A stretch of 64,000 nt of DNA, taken from Paracoccaceae bacterium (GTDB lineage: Bacteria > Pseudomonadota > Alphaproteobacteria > Rhodobacterales > Rhodobacteraceae). The position numbers and the translations under genes are program-made. The notes below the pieces were generated by a model, which was given only the letters and a program-made list of their open reading frames with translations, was not told where the DNA came from and did no database searches. Shown in pieces: positions 44,128-52,544 of the stretch. The stretch is from the NCBI GenBank assembly GCA_026989355.1, contig JALSJM010000002.1, positions 62,001-126,000 on the forward strand, written 5' to 3'. The stretch's first letter is position 1. The number at the start of each line of letters is the position of its first letter.

Positions 44128-44147
44128 CTTGATTCAACTTGATTCAA
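44128..44147. promoter_or_regulatory. Tandem palindromic repeat, possible operator
   Basis: Two adjacent copies of CTTGATTCAA; each contains the symmetric TTGA-N-TCAA type core, spaced 10 nt apart, about one helical turn. It lies about 90 nt upstream of the small exported protein start, in the position expected for a regulator site. Confidence 0.4.
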
Positions 44148-44192
44148 ATTGTGGCAAACTGTGGCCGATACACACAACCCTTGCCGCAAGCC

Positions 44193-44825
44193 TCATCCGG
44201 TGAAATTCTGGGTTATGTAATAGGTGCCGCAATATTCGGCGCGTCTGTCATGTGCAGCGGCGGTTCCCATTCTGGTAAATTTCGCGTTCAGGATATTTGC
44301 GCGATGCCCCCGCGAACGCATCCAGTAACCGACGATCGTCCTGGCCAGGCTGCTGTAACTGTGCGGCGCAATCCTTTTGCCTGTGCGGGTCACGAAATGG
44401 CAGGCCTTTGCATTGCGGATGATGAAACGGATATCGTCAACCTGATACCGATGGACCATGCCTATATTTTCGGCACCGGTGCGTGCCTTGATGCCGGTGC
44501 GCTTGATGCGGTCTCTGGGTGAGCGACGCCCTGCAATCGTGGATTTGTGCGTGACGTTTCTTGCCTTCGCCATCCATTTGCTGTGACCTTCGGCGGCACC
44601 TACCAGGCGAGGTTCGGCAGAAAGCGGGTGCAGCCCGTTTCGACAGCGCTCATAATTTACCTCGGCCAGGATTGCACGGTTGAGCAACCTCTGATTGATT
44701 CCGCGAGAAGGGTCGATGATTTGTGATGCGCCCGAAACCTCCTTGCGCGAACACGCTTCGCCAGCTCCGGAGGAAACTCCGACCAGAAGAATGGCAAGCA
44801 CACAAATAACAAAAACTTTCTTCAT
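44193..44825 (-). CDS. CAP domain (SCP-like) exported protein
   Basis: A 210-residue exported protein with a signal peptide (MKKVFVICVLAILLVGVSSG) and a CAP-superfamily domain (about 45-208). Visible motifs are LLNRAILAEVNYERCRNG, TGAENIGM, the helix YWMRSRGHRANILNAKFTRMG and a terminal AEYCGTYYITQNF. Bacterial CAP proteins have no settled biochemical role. The ATG at 44825 is chosen as it starts the signal peptide; the longer frame upstream has no support. Confidence 0.85.
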   Translation of the reverse strand: MKKVFVICVLAILLVGVSSGAGEACSRKEVSGASQIIDPSRGINQRLLNRAILAEVNYERCRNGLHPLSAEPRLVGAAEGHSKWMAKARNVTHKSTIAGRRSPRDRIKRTGIKARTGAENIGMVHRYQVDDIRFIIRNAKACHFVTRTGKRIAPHSYSSLARTIVGYWMRSRGHRANILNAKFTRMGTAAAHDRRAEYCGTYYITQNFTG

Positions 44826-45182
44826 CTTAGCAGACCTCAGGCTTTCGCCCCCCCAAGCTGCTTGATTGCCGAATATTAGGGCTGTTTTGGGGCACAAATA
44901 CAGCGATTCTTGAGCGGAAAATACACGCTCGAGGTGAGCCAAGCGATTTTTTGCACGCAACAGGGCGCCATTTCCGCGAAATTGTGCCGGATCTTGCCTA
45001 TGGTTCCGGATGCGAATACCGGAACGACGGATACGGCCAGCCGACACTTTTGGGTCTCACACCGGGCAAACCGGTTAAAAAATCTTTTTTCGCGATGATT
45101 TTGGCATTAGGTTACGTTCCGAGGCCCGACGGGTCCGGTAAAGCGGGGCTATGCTCCGGGAATTCAGGTGGGAGTCAAACTC
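44826..45182. other. Divergent intergenic region between CAP and DUF2853 genes
   Basis: A 357-nt region that should contain promoters for both flanking genes. It is relatively AT-rich near 45070-45120 (TTAAAAAATC, then TTGGCATTAGGTTACG), suggesting a plus-strand promoter, but no -35/-10 pair stands out. No recognisable gene or RNA seen. Confidence 0.4.
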
Positions 45183-45524
45183 ATGGGTAAAAGAGACGAG
45201 CTGATCGCTCAGTATGCGGACGATCTGAGAAACAAGTGCGGTATCGAGCCCGACATGAATCTGCTGACCAAGGTGACGATCGGTTGCGGTCCGGCAATCT
45301 ACAATGCCGATGCATCAACCGTTGCGGCAACCCAGCCGGATGAGCTGGAAACGGTGAAGAACAACTTTCTCATCAAGAAGCTTGGCCTTCAGGATGGTCC
45401 GGAACTGATGGACGCGATCAATTCGGTTCTGGATACCTATGGCCGGAGCGAGCGCAACAAGTATCGGGCGGTTGTTTACTATATGCTGGTCAAGCATTTC
45501 GGAAAGGAGAGTGTTTACGGCTGA
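45183..45524 (+). CDS. DUF2853 family protein
   Basis: A 113-residue cytoplasmic, helix-rich protein. The sequence includes NLLTKVTIGCGPAIYNADAS, VKNNFLIKKLGL and NKYRAVVYYMLVKHFGKE, which I recognise as the DUF2853 family. Function unknown. The ATG at 45183 follows GGTGGGAG; the upstream in-frame start at 45168 lacks a comparable site. Followed by a strong hairpin. Confidence 0.88.
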   Translation: MGKRDELIAQYADDLRNKCGIEPDMNLLTKVTIGCGPAIYNADASTVAATQPDELETVKNNFLIKKLGLQDGPELMDAINSVLDTYGRSERNKYRAVVYYMLVKHFGKESVYG

Positions 45525-45553
45525 TCTTCTTTCAGATTTCAGAGCTTTCCAAA

Positions 45554-45578
45554 GCGCCTCCTGCATGGCAGGAGGCGC
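45554..45578 (+). terminator. Hairpin after the DUF2853 gene
   Basis: A perfect 11-bp stem GCGCCTCCTGC / GCAGGAGGCGC with a 3-nt loop, 29 nt after the stop. No T tract follows, so it may act as a weak terminator or protect the mRNA 3' end. Confidence 0.6.
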
Positions 45579-45659
45579 ATCCGTTTCAGGGCAATATGTT
45601 GTATTTGAACTGTTTTTTCGTGGTTTTCCGGTTGCATAAACCCGCAACACGGCCTAGGT

Positions 45660-45769
45660 TGCATGAGCAATGGGCCAGGACGGCCGAGACCTTTTCAGAT
45701 ACACGTGTGGTGCTGAGGGAGCACGTGGGGTGATGGAGGGTCTCGGGGGGTCGGGGCCCTCCATTTTTT
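45660..45769 (+). ncRNA. Candidate small RNA of unknown family
   Basis: A gene-free stretch that forms three successive hairpins on the plus strand: TTGC-ATGA-GCAA near 45670, GTGCT-GAGGG-AGCAC at 45710-45724, and a terminal ATGGAGGG / CCCTCCAT stem at 45733-45764 followed by TTTTT. The last hairpin would terminate a plus-strand transcript, yet no protein gene ends nearby. A weak promoter (TTGCAT at 45632, 17 nt, TAGGTT at 45655) could give an RNA of about 100 nt. It lacks the signatures of SRP RNA, tmRNA and RNase P RNA. Confidence 0.4.
45733..45769 (+). terminator. Rho-independent terminator at the end of the candidate small RNA
   Basis: An 8-bp stem (ATGGAGGG / CCCTCCAT) with a 16-nt G-rich loop, followed by a T5 run. 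It points in the plus direction, opposite to the EVE gene at 45810. Confidence 0.7.
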
Positions 45770-45809
45770 CTTTCAACCAGATATCGTGAACGGCCCCTGT
45801 GCAGGATGG

Positions 45810-46229
45810 TCAGATGTTGCAGCCTGCTCTGGCGCAGATGATGCGCCATTCTTCTTCGGTGACGGGTTGAACTGAAAGGCGGGGATTGCGCACCAGCATC
45901 ATGTTCGAAAGGCGGGGATCTTCCCTGATTTCCCTGAGCGATACAGGATGCGGTAAAGTGCATATGGCCTTCACGTCCACCGCTTCCCACCGTGGATCGT
46001 CTGTGGTGCTGTCGGGATGTGCCTCGCGGATGACTTCAATGATGCCGACGATCTCCCTGTCTTTCTGAGAGTGATAGAAAAACCCGCGATCACCAACCTG
46101 CATCTGGCGCATGAAGTTGCGTGCCTGATAATTGCGCACCCCGTCCCATTCTTCGCCGAGACTTCCCTTGGACAGCTGATCCTGCCAGCTCCAGGTTGAA
46201 GGTTCGGATTTGAATAGCCAATACGCCAT
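45810..46229 (-). CDS. EVE domain-containing protein
   Basis: A 139-residue PUA-like EVE protein, a family that recognises modified bases in nucleic acids. Motifs: the start MAYWLFKSEPSTWSW, VRNYQARNFMRQM near residue 38, GFFYHSQ near residue 56 and the C-terminal LSVQPVTEEEWRII. The ATG at 46229 overlaps the stop of the YciI gene (TGATG). It closes the tsaD-gpsA-yciI-EVE run, an arrangement common in Rhodobacterales. Confidence 0.93.
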   Translation of the reverse strand: MAYWLFKSEPSTWSWQDQLSKGSLGEEWDGVRNYQARNFMRQMQVGDRGFFYHSQKDREIVGIIEVIREAHPDSTTDDPRWEAVDVKAICTLPHPVSLREIREDPRLSNMMLVRNPRLSVQPVTEEEWRIICARAGCNI

Positions 46230-46507
46230 CAGCCGATCACCTTTTTCCATGCATGTATTTCAACACTCGCGAACAGTCCTGCCATTGCATATGGATCCTT
46301 GCGGGCCCATTCCTGCGCCTGTTCCTGTGTCTCGACATCAAGCACAACAAGCGAACCGCACATGCCACCCTTTTCATCCAGAAGCGGGCCGGCAATCCTG
46401 ACCACGCCGGTTTTGCGAACATGTTCCAGATGCGCCGCACGGGTTTTCTGGCGCAGATCCTGTCTGTTCGGCTTATCCTTGGCGACAAGGACAAAAAGCA
46501 TGGTCAT
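46229..46507 (-). CDS. YciI family protein
   Basis: A 92-residue ferredoxin-like-fold protein of the YciI family. It starts [14 protein letters not shown] and has KTRAAHLEHVRKTG, AGPLLDEKGGMCGSLVVLD and the DPYAMAGLFASVEIHAWK segment that holds the conserved active-site-like residues. Function is not established. The ATG overlaps the gpsA stop (ATGA). Confidence 0.92.
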   Translation of the reverse strand: MTMLFVLVAKDKPNRQDLRQKTRAAHLEHVRKTGVVRIAGPLLDEKGGMCGSLVVLDVETQEQAQEWARKDPYAMAGLFASVEIHAWKKVIG

Positions 46508-47469
46508 TCCTTTTTCAGGGGGCGCGAAAGCAGGGAGTCCATCGCTTCGTTCACGGTGATCTTGCGGGTCAGAAGCGCGGTTACCGTATCGGTGATCGGC
46601 ACGTCAATCCCGAGTTTTCCGGCAAGAACAGAAACTGCTTCCGCTGTACTGATCCCTTCAACCGTCACATCGGGCGGGAATGGTTCTCCCCGTCCCATCG
46701 TTTCACCGAAGGAATAATTGCGTGACTGGGGCGAAGTGCAGGTGAGCACAAGATCGCCAAATCCGGAAAGTCCGGCAAGCGTGCCCGGTTGGGCACCAAG
46801 AGCAAATGCGATACGCTGCATTTCGGCAAACCCGCGCGTCATCAGCGCAGCGCGTGCGCTTTCCCCCAGCCCCATTCCCATCACCCCACCACAGGCGATG
46901 GCAATGATGTTCTTGAGCGCGCCGCCCAGCTCGGCCCCAAGAACATCATCACTGCGGTAAAGCCTGAGATTGGCGGTTGTCAGGTTTCGTTGCAGCCTCA
47001 TGCCGGCATCTTCCTGCTGACAGGCCAGGGTCAGTGCGGTTGGCAGACCGCCTGCGATGTCGGCTGCAAAGCCCGGGCCGGTCAGCACTGCAACCGTGGA
47101 TCCCGGACAATGCGCCGCAACAAGCTCTGCCGGCCCCTGCCCTGTTTCAAGGTCTACACCCTTGCAGCAGGCAACGAGAGCCTTGCCGTCGAGCAGCTTT
47201 CCATGGGCTTCAAGAAATCTGCCAAGCGCCTGCATTGGCACGGAAATCAGGATGATATCTGCCTGGGCTGCCAGACGCATGTCGGCCGTCGGGGTTATCA
47301 GATCATGCAATCTCATGCCTCTGAGCCTGCGCCGGTTTTCACGTGTTTTCTGCATGTCTTCGGCATGCTCTTCGCTGCGCGCCCAAAGATAGACGCGCCT
47401 GTCGTGGTGCGCCAGAGAGATTGCGAGAGCCGTACCGAAAGCGCCTGCACCAAGAACCGATATGATCAT
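46504..47469 (-). CDS. gpsA: NAD(P)H-dependent glycerol-3-phosphate dehydrogenase
   Basis: Makes sn-glycerol 3-phosphate from dihydroxyacetone phosphate for phospholipid synthesis. It is 321 residues. The Rossmann motif [10 protein letters not shown] is at about residues 6-15, then [14 protein letters not shown] and [10 protein letters not shown]; the catalytic region includes [16 protein letters not shown]. It overlaps tsaD upstream and the YciI gene downstream by 4 nt each. Confidence 0.95.
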   Translation of the reverse strand: MIISVLGAGAFGTALAISLAHHDRRVYLWARSEEHAEDMQKTRENRRRLRGMRLHDLITPTADMRLAAQADIILISVPMQALGRFLEAHGKLLDGKALVACCKGVDLETGQGPAELVAAHCPGSTVAVLTGPGFAADIAGGLPTALTLACQQEDAGMRLQRNLTTANLRLYRSDDVLGAELGGALKNIIAIACGGVMGMGLGESARAALMTRGFAEMQRIAFALGAQPGTLAGLSGFGDLVLTCTSPQSRNYSFGETMGRGEPFPPDVTVEGISTAEAVSVLAGKLGIDVPITDTVTALLTRKITVNEAMDSLLSRPLKKE

Positions 47470-48563
47470 GCCTTTGCGCCTTTCCTGCCCGAACCCAGCA
47501 TTGCCGGGCTGGTCTGATCAAGTGGCCAGCGGGGGCGCGCAGAAAGCGAAAGGGTGTCTTTCCTGCCAAGGCGGAAAAGCTCGATTCCCGCCCAGGCGAT
47601 CATTGCGGCATTATCCGTGCACAGTGCTTGCGGTGGAGCGATGAACCGAACACCCTGTTCGTTGCATACAATCTCCAGCACGGTGCGAATCTCCTTGTTT
47701 GCGGCAACCCCGCCAGCCACCGCAAAGATGGGATCCTCTGGCTTTTCTGCAAGATACAAGCGCAGGGCTCGGCGGGTTTTTTCGGCCAGGACACCACTTA
47801 CCGCATGCTGGAAGGCAGCACAGAGATCTGCACGAATCTGACGGGGCAAGCCGCCGTATCGGGCGGTTTCGGCATCGCGTGCACGCAGCACTGATGTCTT
47901 CAGGCCGGAAAACGACAGGTCGCAACCTGGCCGGTCCAGAAGCGGGCGGGGGAAAGCAAAGCGCGCCGGATCGCCACGGGCGGCCTCTTGTTCAACGGAC
48001 GGGCCGCCTGGTTGAGGAAGCCCGAGAATGCGTGCCGTCTTGTCAAAGGCTTCACCGGGGGCATCGTCAATGGTTCCGCCAAGTCGGGTAAAGTGTTCCG
48101 CGCTTCGCGCCACCAGGAACTGGCAATGCCCCCCCGAAACCAGCAACATGAGATAGGGAAATTCCACCGGTTCAACCAGCCGGGGGGTAAGCGCGTGCCC
48201 CGCCAGATGGTTGACTCCGATCAGCGGTAGCTCAGCGGCAGCGGCAATTCCCTTGGCCATCATCACCCCCGATAGCACTCCACCAATCAGACCGGGGCCG
48301 GCGGTTACAGCAATAGCATCCAAATCCTGCAGTGTCAGAGACGACTCATGCAAGGCCTGCTCGATGCAGAAGTCGAGCTTCTCGGTGTGGGCACGGGCGG
48401 CAATTTCGGGGACAACGCCGCCAAAGGCAGCATGCAGATCCTTCTGCCCTGTTACTACCGACGACAGGATCGCCGGCCGATCGTGCTCCGTGTGGCGCAC
48501 GATTGCTGCGGCAGTATCGTCGCAACTGCTTTCAAGGCCGAGGATGGTAAGAGATCTTGTCAT
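47466..48563 (-). CDS. tsaD: tRNA N6-adenosine threonylcarbamoyltransferase
   Basis: Installs the t6A modification at position 37 of ANN-decoding tRNAs together with TsaB/TsaE. The 365 residues show the ASKHA fold: the start [18 protein letters not shown], the metal-binding [14 protein letters not shown] near residue 115 (NHLAGH), LLVSGGHCQ and the C-terminal TDNAAMIAW. It is divergent from hemD over 75 nt. Confidence 0.96.
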   Translation of the reverse strand: MTRSLTILGLESSCDDTAAAIVRHTEHDRPAILSSVVTGQKDLHAAFGGVVPEIAARAHTEKLDFCIEQALHESSLTLQDLDAIAVTAGPGLIGGVLSGVMMAKGIAAAAELPLIGVNHLAGHALTPRLVEPVEFPYLMLLVSGGHCQFLVARSAEHFTRLGGTIDDAPGEAFDKTARILGLPQPGGPSVEQEAARGDPARFAFPRPLLDRPGCDLSFSGLKTSVLRARDAETARYGGLPRQIRADLCAAFQHAVSGVLAEKTRRALRLYLAEKPEDPIFAVAGGVAANKEIRTVLEIVCNEQGVRFIAPPQALCTDNAAMIAWAGIELFRLGRKDTLSLSARPRWPLDQTSPAMLGSGRKGAKA

Positions 48564-48638
48564 GATGGTGCCGTTGCCAAGGGGGTGCTGTCGGAGTTAA
48601 CACCCTTGAGCAAGGCCCGGCAATAGGGCGAGGGTACT

Positions 48639-49349
48639 GTGCAGCAGAAACGGAAAGCCATTCTCCTGACGCGACCACAAAGGCAGGCTGAGCGCTTTGC
48701 CGCATCCTGCCGTGCACGGTTCGGGCCTGAAACCGAAATCGTCATCTCACCGCTGATCAAGATCGGGTTCATTCGCGACAACAAGCCCTTCGAGAAAACG
48801 GATCTGGCGATTTTCACATCTGAAAACGGCGTGGAAGCCTTTGTCCGAAACCGGCCGGGGCGTGGGGTTTCTGCCTGGTGCGTGGGCTCTCGCACAGCGC
48901 GTGCGGCCCGTGATTGCGGTATGGAGGCAAAAGTTGCCAGCGGCACCGCCGATGCACTGGCCGATGAAATCATTGCCGCAAGACCTGCGGAACGCCTGAT
49001 TCATTTCCGCGGCGAACATGCAAGCACCGATCTGGCATCGCGTCTTGCGGCTGCAGGGCTGCAGGCACAGGACCGGATCGTGTATCGCCAGTCTGCGCGC
49101 TCCATGAGCAGCAGAGCAAAGAAACTCATGGAGGGTGAAACAACTGTGGTTCTTCCCCTTTTCTCTTCACGCAGCGCCAGGCTATTCCTTGCCGAAAGCG
49201 GCTGCAAGAAACAGGATCTGCAGCCTGTTGCAATCAGCAAGGCCGTTGCACATGTTCTGGAAAGCGCCGGGTTTGAAAACATCACGATCGCATTGCGCCC
49301 CGATGCGTCTGCATTACTGGATGCAATGGCGAGACTTATGGACGCATGA
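48639..49349 (+). CDS. hemD: Uroporphyrinogen-III synthase
   Basis: Closes hydroxymethylbilane to uroporphyrinogen III in tetrapyrrole synthesis. The 236-residue protein has the weakly conserved HemD fold: AILLTRPQRQAERFA at the start, LAIFTSENGVEAFV, the hinge GSRTARAARDCG and LFSSRSARLF. The start is GTG at 48639 with GAGG upstream. Its place between tsaD and the mic60-hemY pair is the usual alphaproteobacterial order and supports the assignment. Confidence 0.9.
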   Translation: MQQKRKAILLTRPQRQAERFAASCRARFGPETEIVISPLIKIGFIRDNKPFEKTDLAIFTSENGVEAFVRNRPGRGVSAWCVGSRTARAARDCGMEAKVASGTADALADEIIAARPAERLIHFRGEHASTDLASRLAAAGLQAQDRIVYRQSARSMSSRAKKLMEGETTVVLPLFSSRSARLFLAESGCKKQDLQPVAISKAVAHVLESAGFENITIALRPDASALLDAMARLMDA

Positions 49350-49445
49350 AGCTTGCTTGTAGGGGTGTGACGACGCAGATAGTGTCGTGTCCGAAAACGA
49401 TGTTTCGAAGTTCGACCTGCAGGTTCTAACAAGGGGGAGCGTAAC

Positions 49446-50765
49446 GTGGCGGCAGCAAAAAGCTCATCTGCCCCCAAGGGTGGCAAGGGCGGCAAGAAGG
49501 CTGCCAGGGCATCGGACAGCAAGCCTTCTGCATCAGATGCAGAGCAGGAGAAGACAAAAACTTCCGGCAGTGGGAAGAGCGGGCAAGAGAAAGCCGCTGG
49601 GGGTTTTTCACGCTCTGCCATGCAGAACCAGCGCGCGCCCGAAACCGACAGGGAAAGCGGTTCTTCGGGCGATATCGGGTCGGTCAGAGCACGGCCCCGC
49701 CACCGTTCGGGTTTTCTGCCTCTTGCTCTTGGTGGTGCGGTTGCTGCGGCAATCGGATTCGGTGTGGCCTGGTATGGGAACCCTCGTGGTTACACCCCTG
49801 AAACAGCTGAGCGGTTTCTTGAGCAGGACCGGCACTTGGAGGCCCTTCAGGAAAAGATTGATACTCTGGAAGCAGGGGTTACCTCGCGATTCGAGGCGGT
49901 CGCCGGCAATCTCTCGGGCCTGGAAGCGCGGGTGACATTGCTTGATGAAGGGATTGCTGCGTTGCGCCAGGAGATGCAGCAGCAACTGGAAAAGGCTTCC
50001 ACCGATCTTGATGATATCAGGAGCCGCGCAAACAAGCTTGAAGCGCGCATTCTGGAACTTGAGAAACGCCCGATAGCCGATGCTGAAGGGGCCGTTGCTG
50101 CTGCGGTGGCCGCTTACGAGAAGGAACTTGCCACACTGCGGAATGCTCTTTCCGAGCAGCAGACACGTTTTGACAGGCTCAATGCCGAGATATCGCAGAA
50201 GGTTGCCGATGCACTGAAAACAGCCGACGCGCTTCAGAAGAAGACCGAACGTTCAGGCAAACTGGCCCGGGCCGTTGCGGCCCTTGGGCGTGTTGGCTCG
50301 GCCATGGAGGGGGGCGAGAGATTTGACGAGGCGCTGAAGATCATCGCAGAAGCAATCGATACGCCTCTTCCGGAACCGCTCGTGGCGGCGGCGCGGACCG
50401 GCGTGACGCCTATCGCGGTTTTGCAGGCCGAATTTCCCGAAGCAGCCCGTGCCGCATTGGCTGCCCATTTGCGCACCAGCTCCGGCAACAGCACGTTTGA
50501 AAAACTGGGTGCCTTCCTGAAATCGCAGGTGAAGCCGCGTTCGCTCGAGCCGCGTGAGGGCAATGATCCCGATGCCGTGCTGTCACGGGCCGAAGCTGCG
50601 CTTCAGGCCGGCAGACTGGAAGAGGCCCTGGCCATTCTGAAGGTATTGCCGGAACAGGCGAGATCGGCAATGGAGGGATGGTTTTCGAAAGCGCAGACTC
50701 GCGCCAGGGCTCTGAAGGCGCTGCACGAAGTCGAGCAGACCCTTCTCAGGATGCAGGAGGGCTGA
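49446..50765 (+). CDS. Alphaproteobacterial Mic60 (mitofilin)-like membrane protein
   Basis: A 439-residue inner-membrane protein: a low-complexity, Lys/Ser-rich cytoplasmic N-terminus (1-88), one transmembrane helix (about 90-110), a long coiled coil (about 118-270) and a C-terminal mitofilin-like helical region (about 280-439). It lies between hemD and hemY, the position known for bacterial Mic60, which shapes intracytoplasmic membranes and contacts the outer membrane. It starts at GTG 49446 with AAGGGGGAG upstream. The C-terminal domain is divergent, so context carries much of the weight. Confidence 0.8.
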   Translation: MAAAKSSSAPKGGKGGKKAARASDSKPSASDAEQEKTKTSGSGKSGQEKAAGGFSRSAMQNQRAPETDRESGSSGDIGSVRARPRHRSGFLPLALGGAVAAAIGFGVAWYGNPRGYTPETAERFLEQDRHLEALQEKIDTLEAGVTSRFEAVAGNLSGLEARVTLLDEGIAALRQEMQQQLEKASTDLDDIRSRANKLEARILELEKRPIADAEGAVAAAVAAYEKELATLRNALSEQQTRFDRLNAEISQKVADALKTADALQKKTERSGKLARAVAALGRVGSAMEGGERFDEALKIIAEAIDTPLPEPLVAAARTGVTPIAVLQAEFPEAARAALAAHLRTSSGNSTFEKLGAFLKSQVKPRSLEPREGNDPDAVLSRAEAALQAGRLEEALAILKVLPEQARSAMEGWFSKAQTRARALKALHEVEQTLLRMQEG

Positions 50766-50767
50766 AG

Positions 50768-52315
50768 ATGCTGTGGTCTCTGGTTAGGATACTGGCCTTC
50801 GTCGCGGTCGTCGCCGGGCTGGCGCTGGGCGCCGGTTATCTTGTGGAAACGGGAACAGCCATTCGAATCGAGATCGGCAATACCGAATATACGCTTGGGC
50901 CGCTTCAGGCCGTGATTGCCGCTCTCGTTCTGATAGGTGCCATATGGCTGGCGCTGAAGTTGACAGGCTTTGTACTGGCCGTTTTCAGGTTGCTGAACGG
51001 CGATGAAACGGCCATCTCGCGCTATTTCAGCAGAGCCCGGGAAAAAAAAGGGTATCGGGCATTGGGCGAAGGTTTGCTGGCTCTGGCATCGGGTGAAGGG
51101 CGCACCGCACTGGCAAGGGCCTTGCGCGCCGAGCGCTATCTGAAACAGCCCGAGTTGACAAATCTTCTGGTTGCTCAGGCTGCGGAGCAGGTAGGGGATC
51201 GCCGCAAGGCCACGGAAGTCTACAAGGCCCTGCTGCGTGACGACAAGACGCGTTTCGTCGGGGTGCGGGGACTGCTCAGACAAAAGCTTGAAGAAGGAGA
51301 TACCGAAACGGCGCTGCTTCTGGCAAAGAAGGCCTTTGTTCTGAAACCACGACAGGAAGAAATTCACGATACGCTCCTGCGTTTGCAGGCCGAGAAACGC
51401 GATTGGACCGGTGCGCGTGAAACCCTGTCAGCCAAGATGAAGTCCGGAGCCTTGCCGCGCGATGTATATCGGCGGCGCGATGCGGTTCTGGCTCTTTCGG
51501 AAGCGCGGGACATTCTGGCGCAAGGCAAAAGCATAGAAGCACGTGAAGAAGCCATAGAAGCCAATCGGCTTTCGCCTGATCTGGTTCCGGCAGCCGTGAT
51601 GGCAGCGCAGGCCTATCTTGAGGAAAACAGGCCGCGGCTGGCTACGCGGATTCTCAGGAAAGCCTGGAGTGTCCGTCCGCATCCTGATCTTGCGGCAGCC
51701 TTTGCTGCAATCAGACCCGATGAAACACCCGAAGAACGGCTGAAGAGATTTCGTTCGCTGATCCGGATGCACCCGGATCAGCCTGTTACCCGCATGCTGC
51801 TGGCGGAGCTTCACGTTGCGGCCAAGGAATACCCTGAGGCACGCAAGGCCTTGGGCAATCTCGTGGAAACAGACCCGACAACCAGGGCGCTGTCACTGAT
51901 GGCAGCGATCGAACGTGGCGAGGGTTCACCGGATTCGGTTGTGCGCGCCTGGTTGGCCAAGGCCCTTGCGGCACCACGCGGGCCGCAATGGGTATGCGAC
52001 AATTGTCAGACGGTTCATGCCGATTGGGCGCCGGTTTGCGAAAATTGCGGCAGCTTTGACAGCCTGAGCTGGCGCAAGCCGGTTGAAAGCGTGCAGGCAT
52101 TGTCGGATTCGGCCGGAATGCTTCCGCTTCTGGTGGGGGCGGACGAGAATGGTGAAGCCGTTGCGGATCAGGACGAACCGAAAGAAATGAATACGGACAC
52201 ATCACCAGAAGAAACGGATACTTCTGCAGGTGAACCTGGTGAAAGTGAAAAGCCCGGGCCCGTATTGGAGGGTGAAGTCGTTGCGCTAGGGGGAGACGGG
52301 GAATCAAAAAAATAG
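50768..52315 (+). CDS. hemY: HemY-like membrane protein with C-terminal zinc ribbon
   Basis: A 515-residue protein. Two N-terminal transmembrane helices (about 4-24 and 41-62) and the HemY_N domain are followed by TPR-like helices (to about 395). Then comes a rubredoxin-type zinc ribbon, CDNC (C410, C413) and CENC (C424, C427), and an acidic tail. The family is linked to heme synthesis by gene context only, with no reaction known; it is not protoporphyrinogen oxidase. It starts 2 nt after mic60. The zinc ribbon resembles the one in LapB. Confidence 0.88.
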   Translation: MLWSLVRILAFVAVVAGLALGAGYLVETGTAIRIEIGNTEYTLGPLQAVIAALVLIGAIWLALKLTGFVLAVFRLLNGDETAISRYFSRAREKKGYRALGEGLLALASGEGRTALARALRAERYLKQPELTNLLVAQAAEQVGDRRKATEVYKALLRDDKTRFVGVRGLLRQKLEEGDTETALLLAKKAFVLKPRQEEIHDTLLRLQAEKRDWTGARETLSAKMKSGALPRDVYRRRDAVLALSEARDILAQGKSIEAREEAIEANRLSPDLVPAAVMAAQAYLEENRPRLATRILRKAWSVRPHPDLAAAFAAIRPDETPEERLKRFRSLIRMHPDQPVTRMLLAELHVAAKEYPEARKALGNLVETDPTTRALSLMAAIERGEGSPDSVVRAWLAKALAAPRGPQWVCDNCQTVHADWAPVCENCGSFDSLSWRKPVESVQALSDSAGMLPLLVGADENGEAVADQDEPKEMNTDTSPEETDTSAGEPGESEKPGPVLEGEVVALGGDGESKK

Positions 52316-52356
52316 GGCTACCGTTCGTCAAAAAAGCTGTATAAAAGCGCGGCGAT

Positions 52357-52432
52357 GCCGCTGTAGCTCAGCTGGTAGAGCAACGCATTCGTAATGCGTG
52401 GGTCGGGGGTTCGAGTCCCTTCAGCGGCACCA
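52357..52432 (+). tRNA. tRNA-Thr (anticodon CGT)
   Basis: A complete cloverleaf: 7-bp acceptor stem GCCGCTG/CAGCGGC, D arm GCTC...GAGC, anticodon stem ACGCA/TGCGT with loop TTCGTAA (anticodon CGT), T loop TTCGAGT, and an encoded CCA end. It lies 41 nt after hemY on the same strand. Confidence 0.96.
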
Positions 52433-52544
52433 TTCCTGTTTGGGGCGGATCGAGGCAGGGCGTTCTGCCATGCCTGCGAAGTGTGGTGCACCCGGGAAAT
52501 CTGCAATTTTTTTTCAGTGCGATGCCATTTGCCGGTCAGAGGCG

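Noticed and set aside
45660-45769. Candidate RNA as SRP (4.5S) RNA, tmRNA or RNase P RNA
   Set aside because: No GGAAGGAAGCAGCC-type SRP loop, no tRNA-like ends with a tag frame, and no RNase P core motif were found.
52454-52469. Terminator after tRNA-Thr
   Set aside because: The GGCAG/CTGCC stem is short, with no T tract; the T8 run at about 52507 has no convincing hairpin before it.
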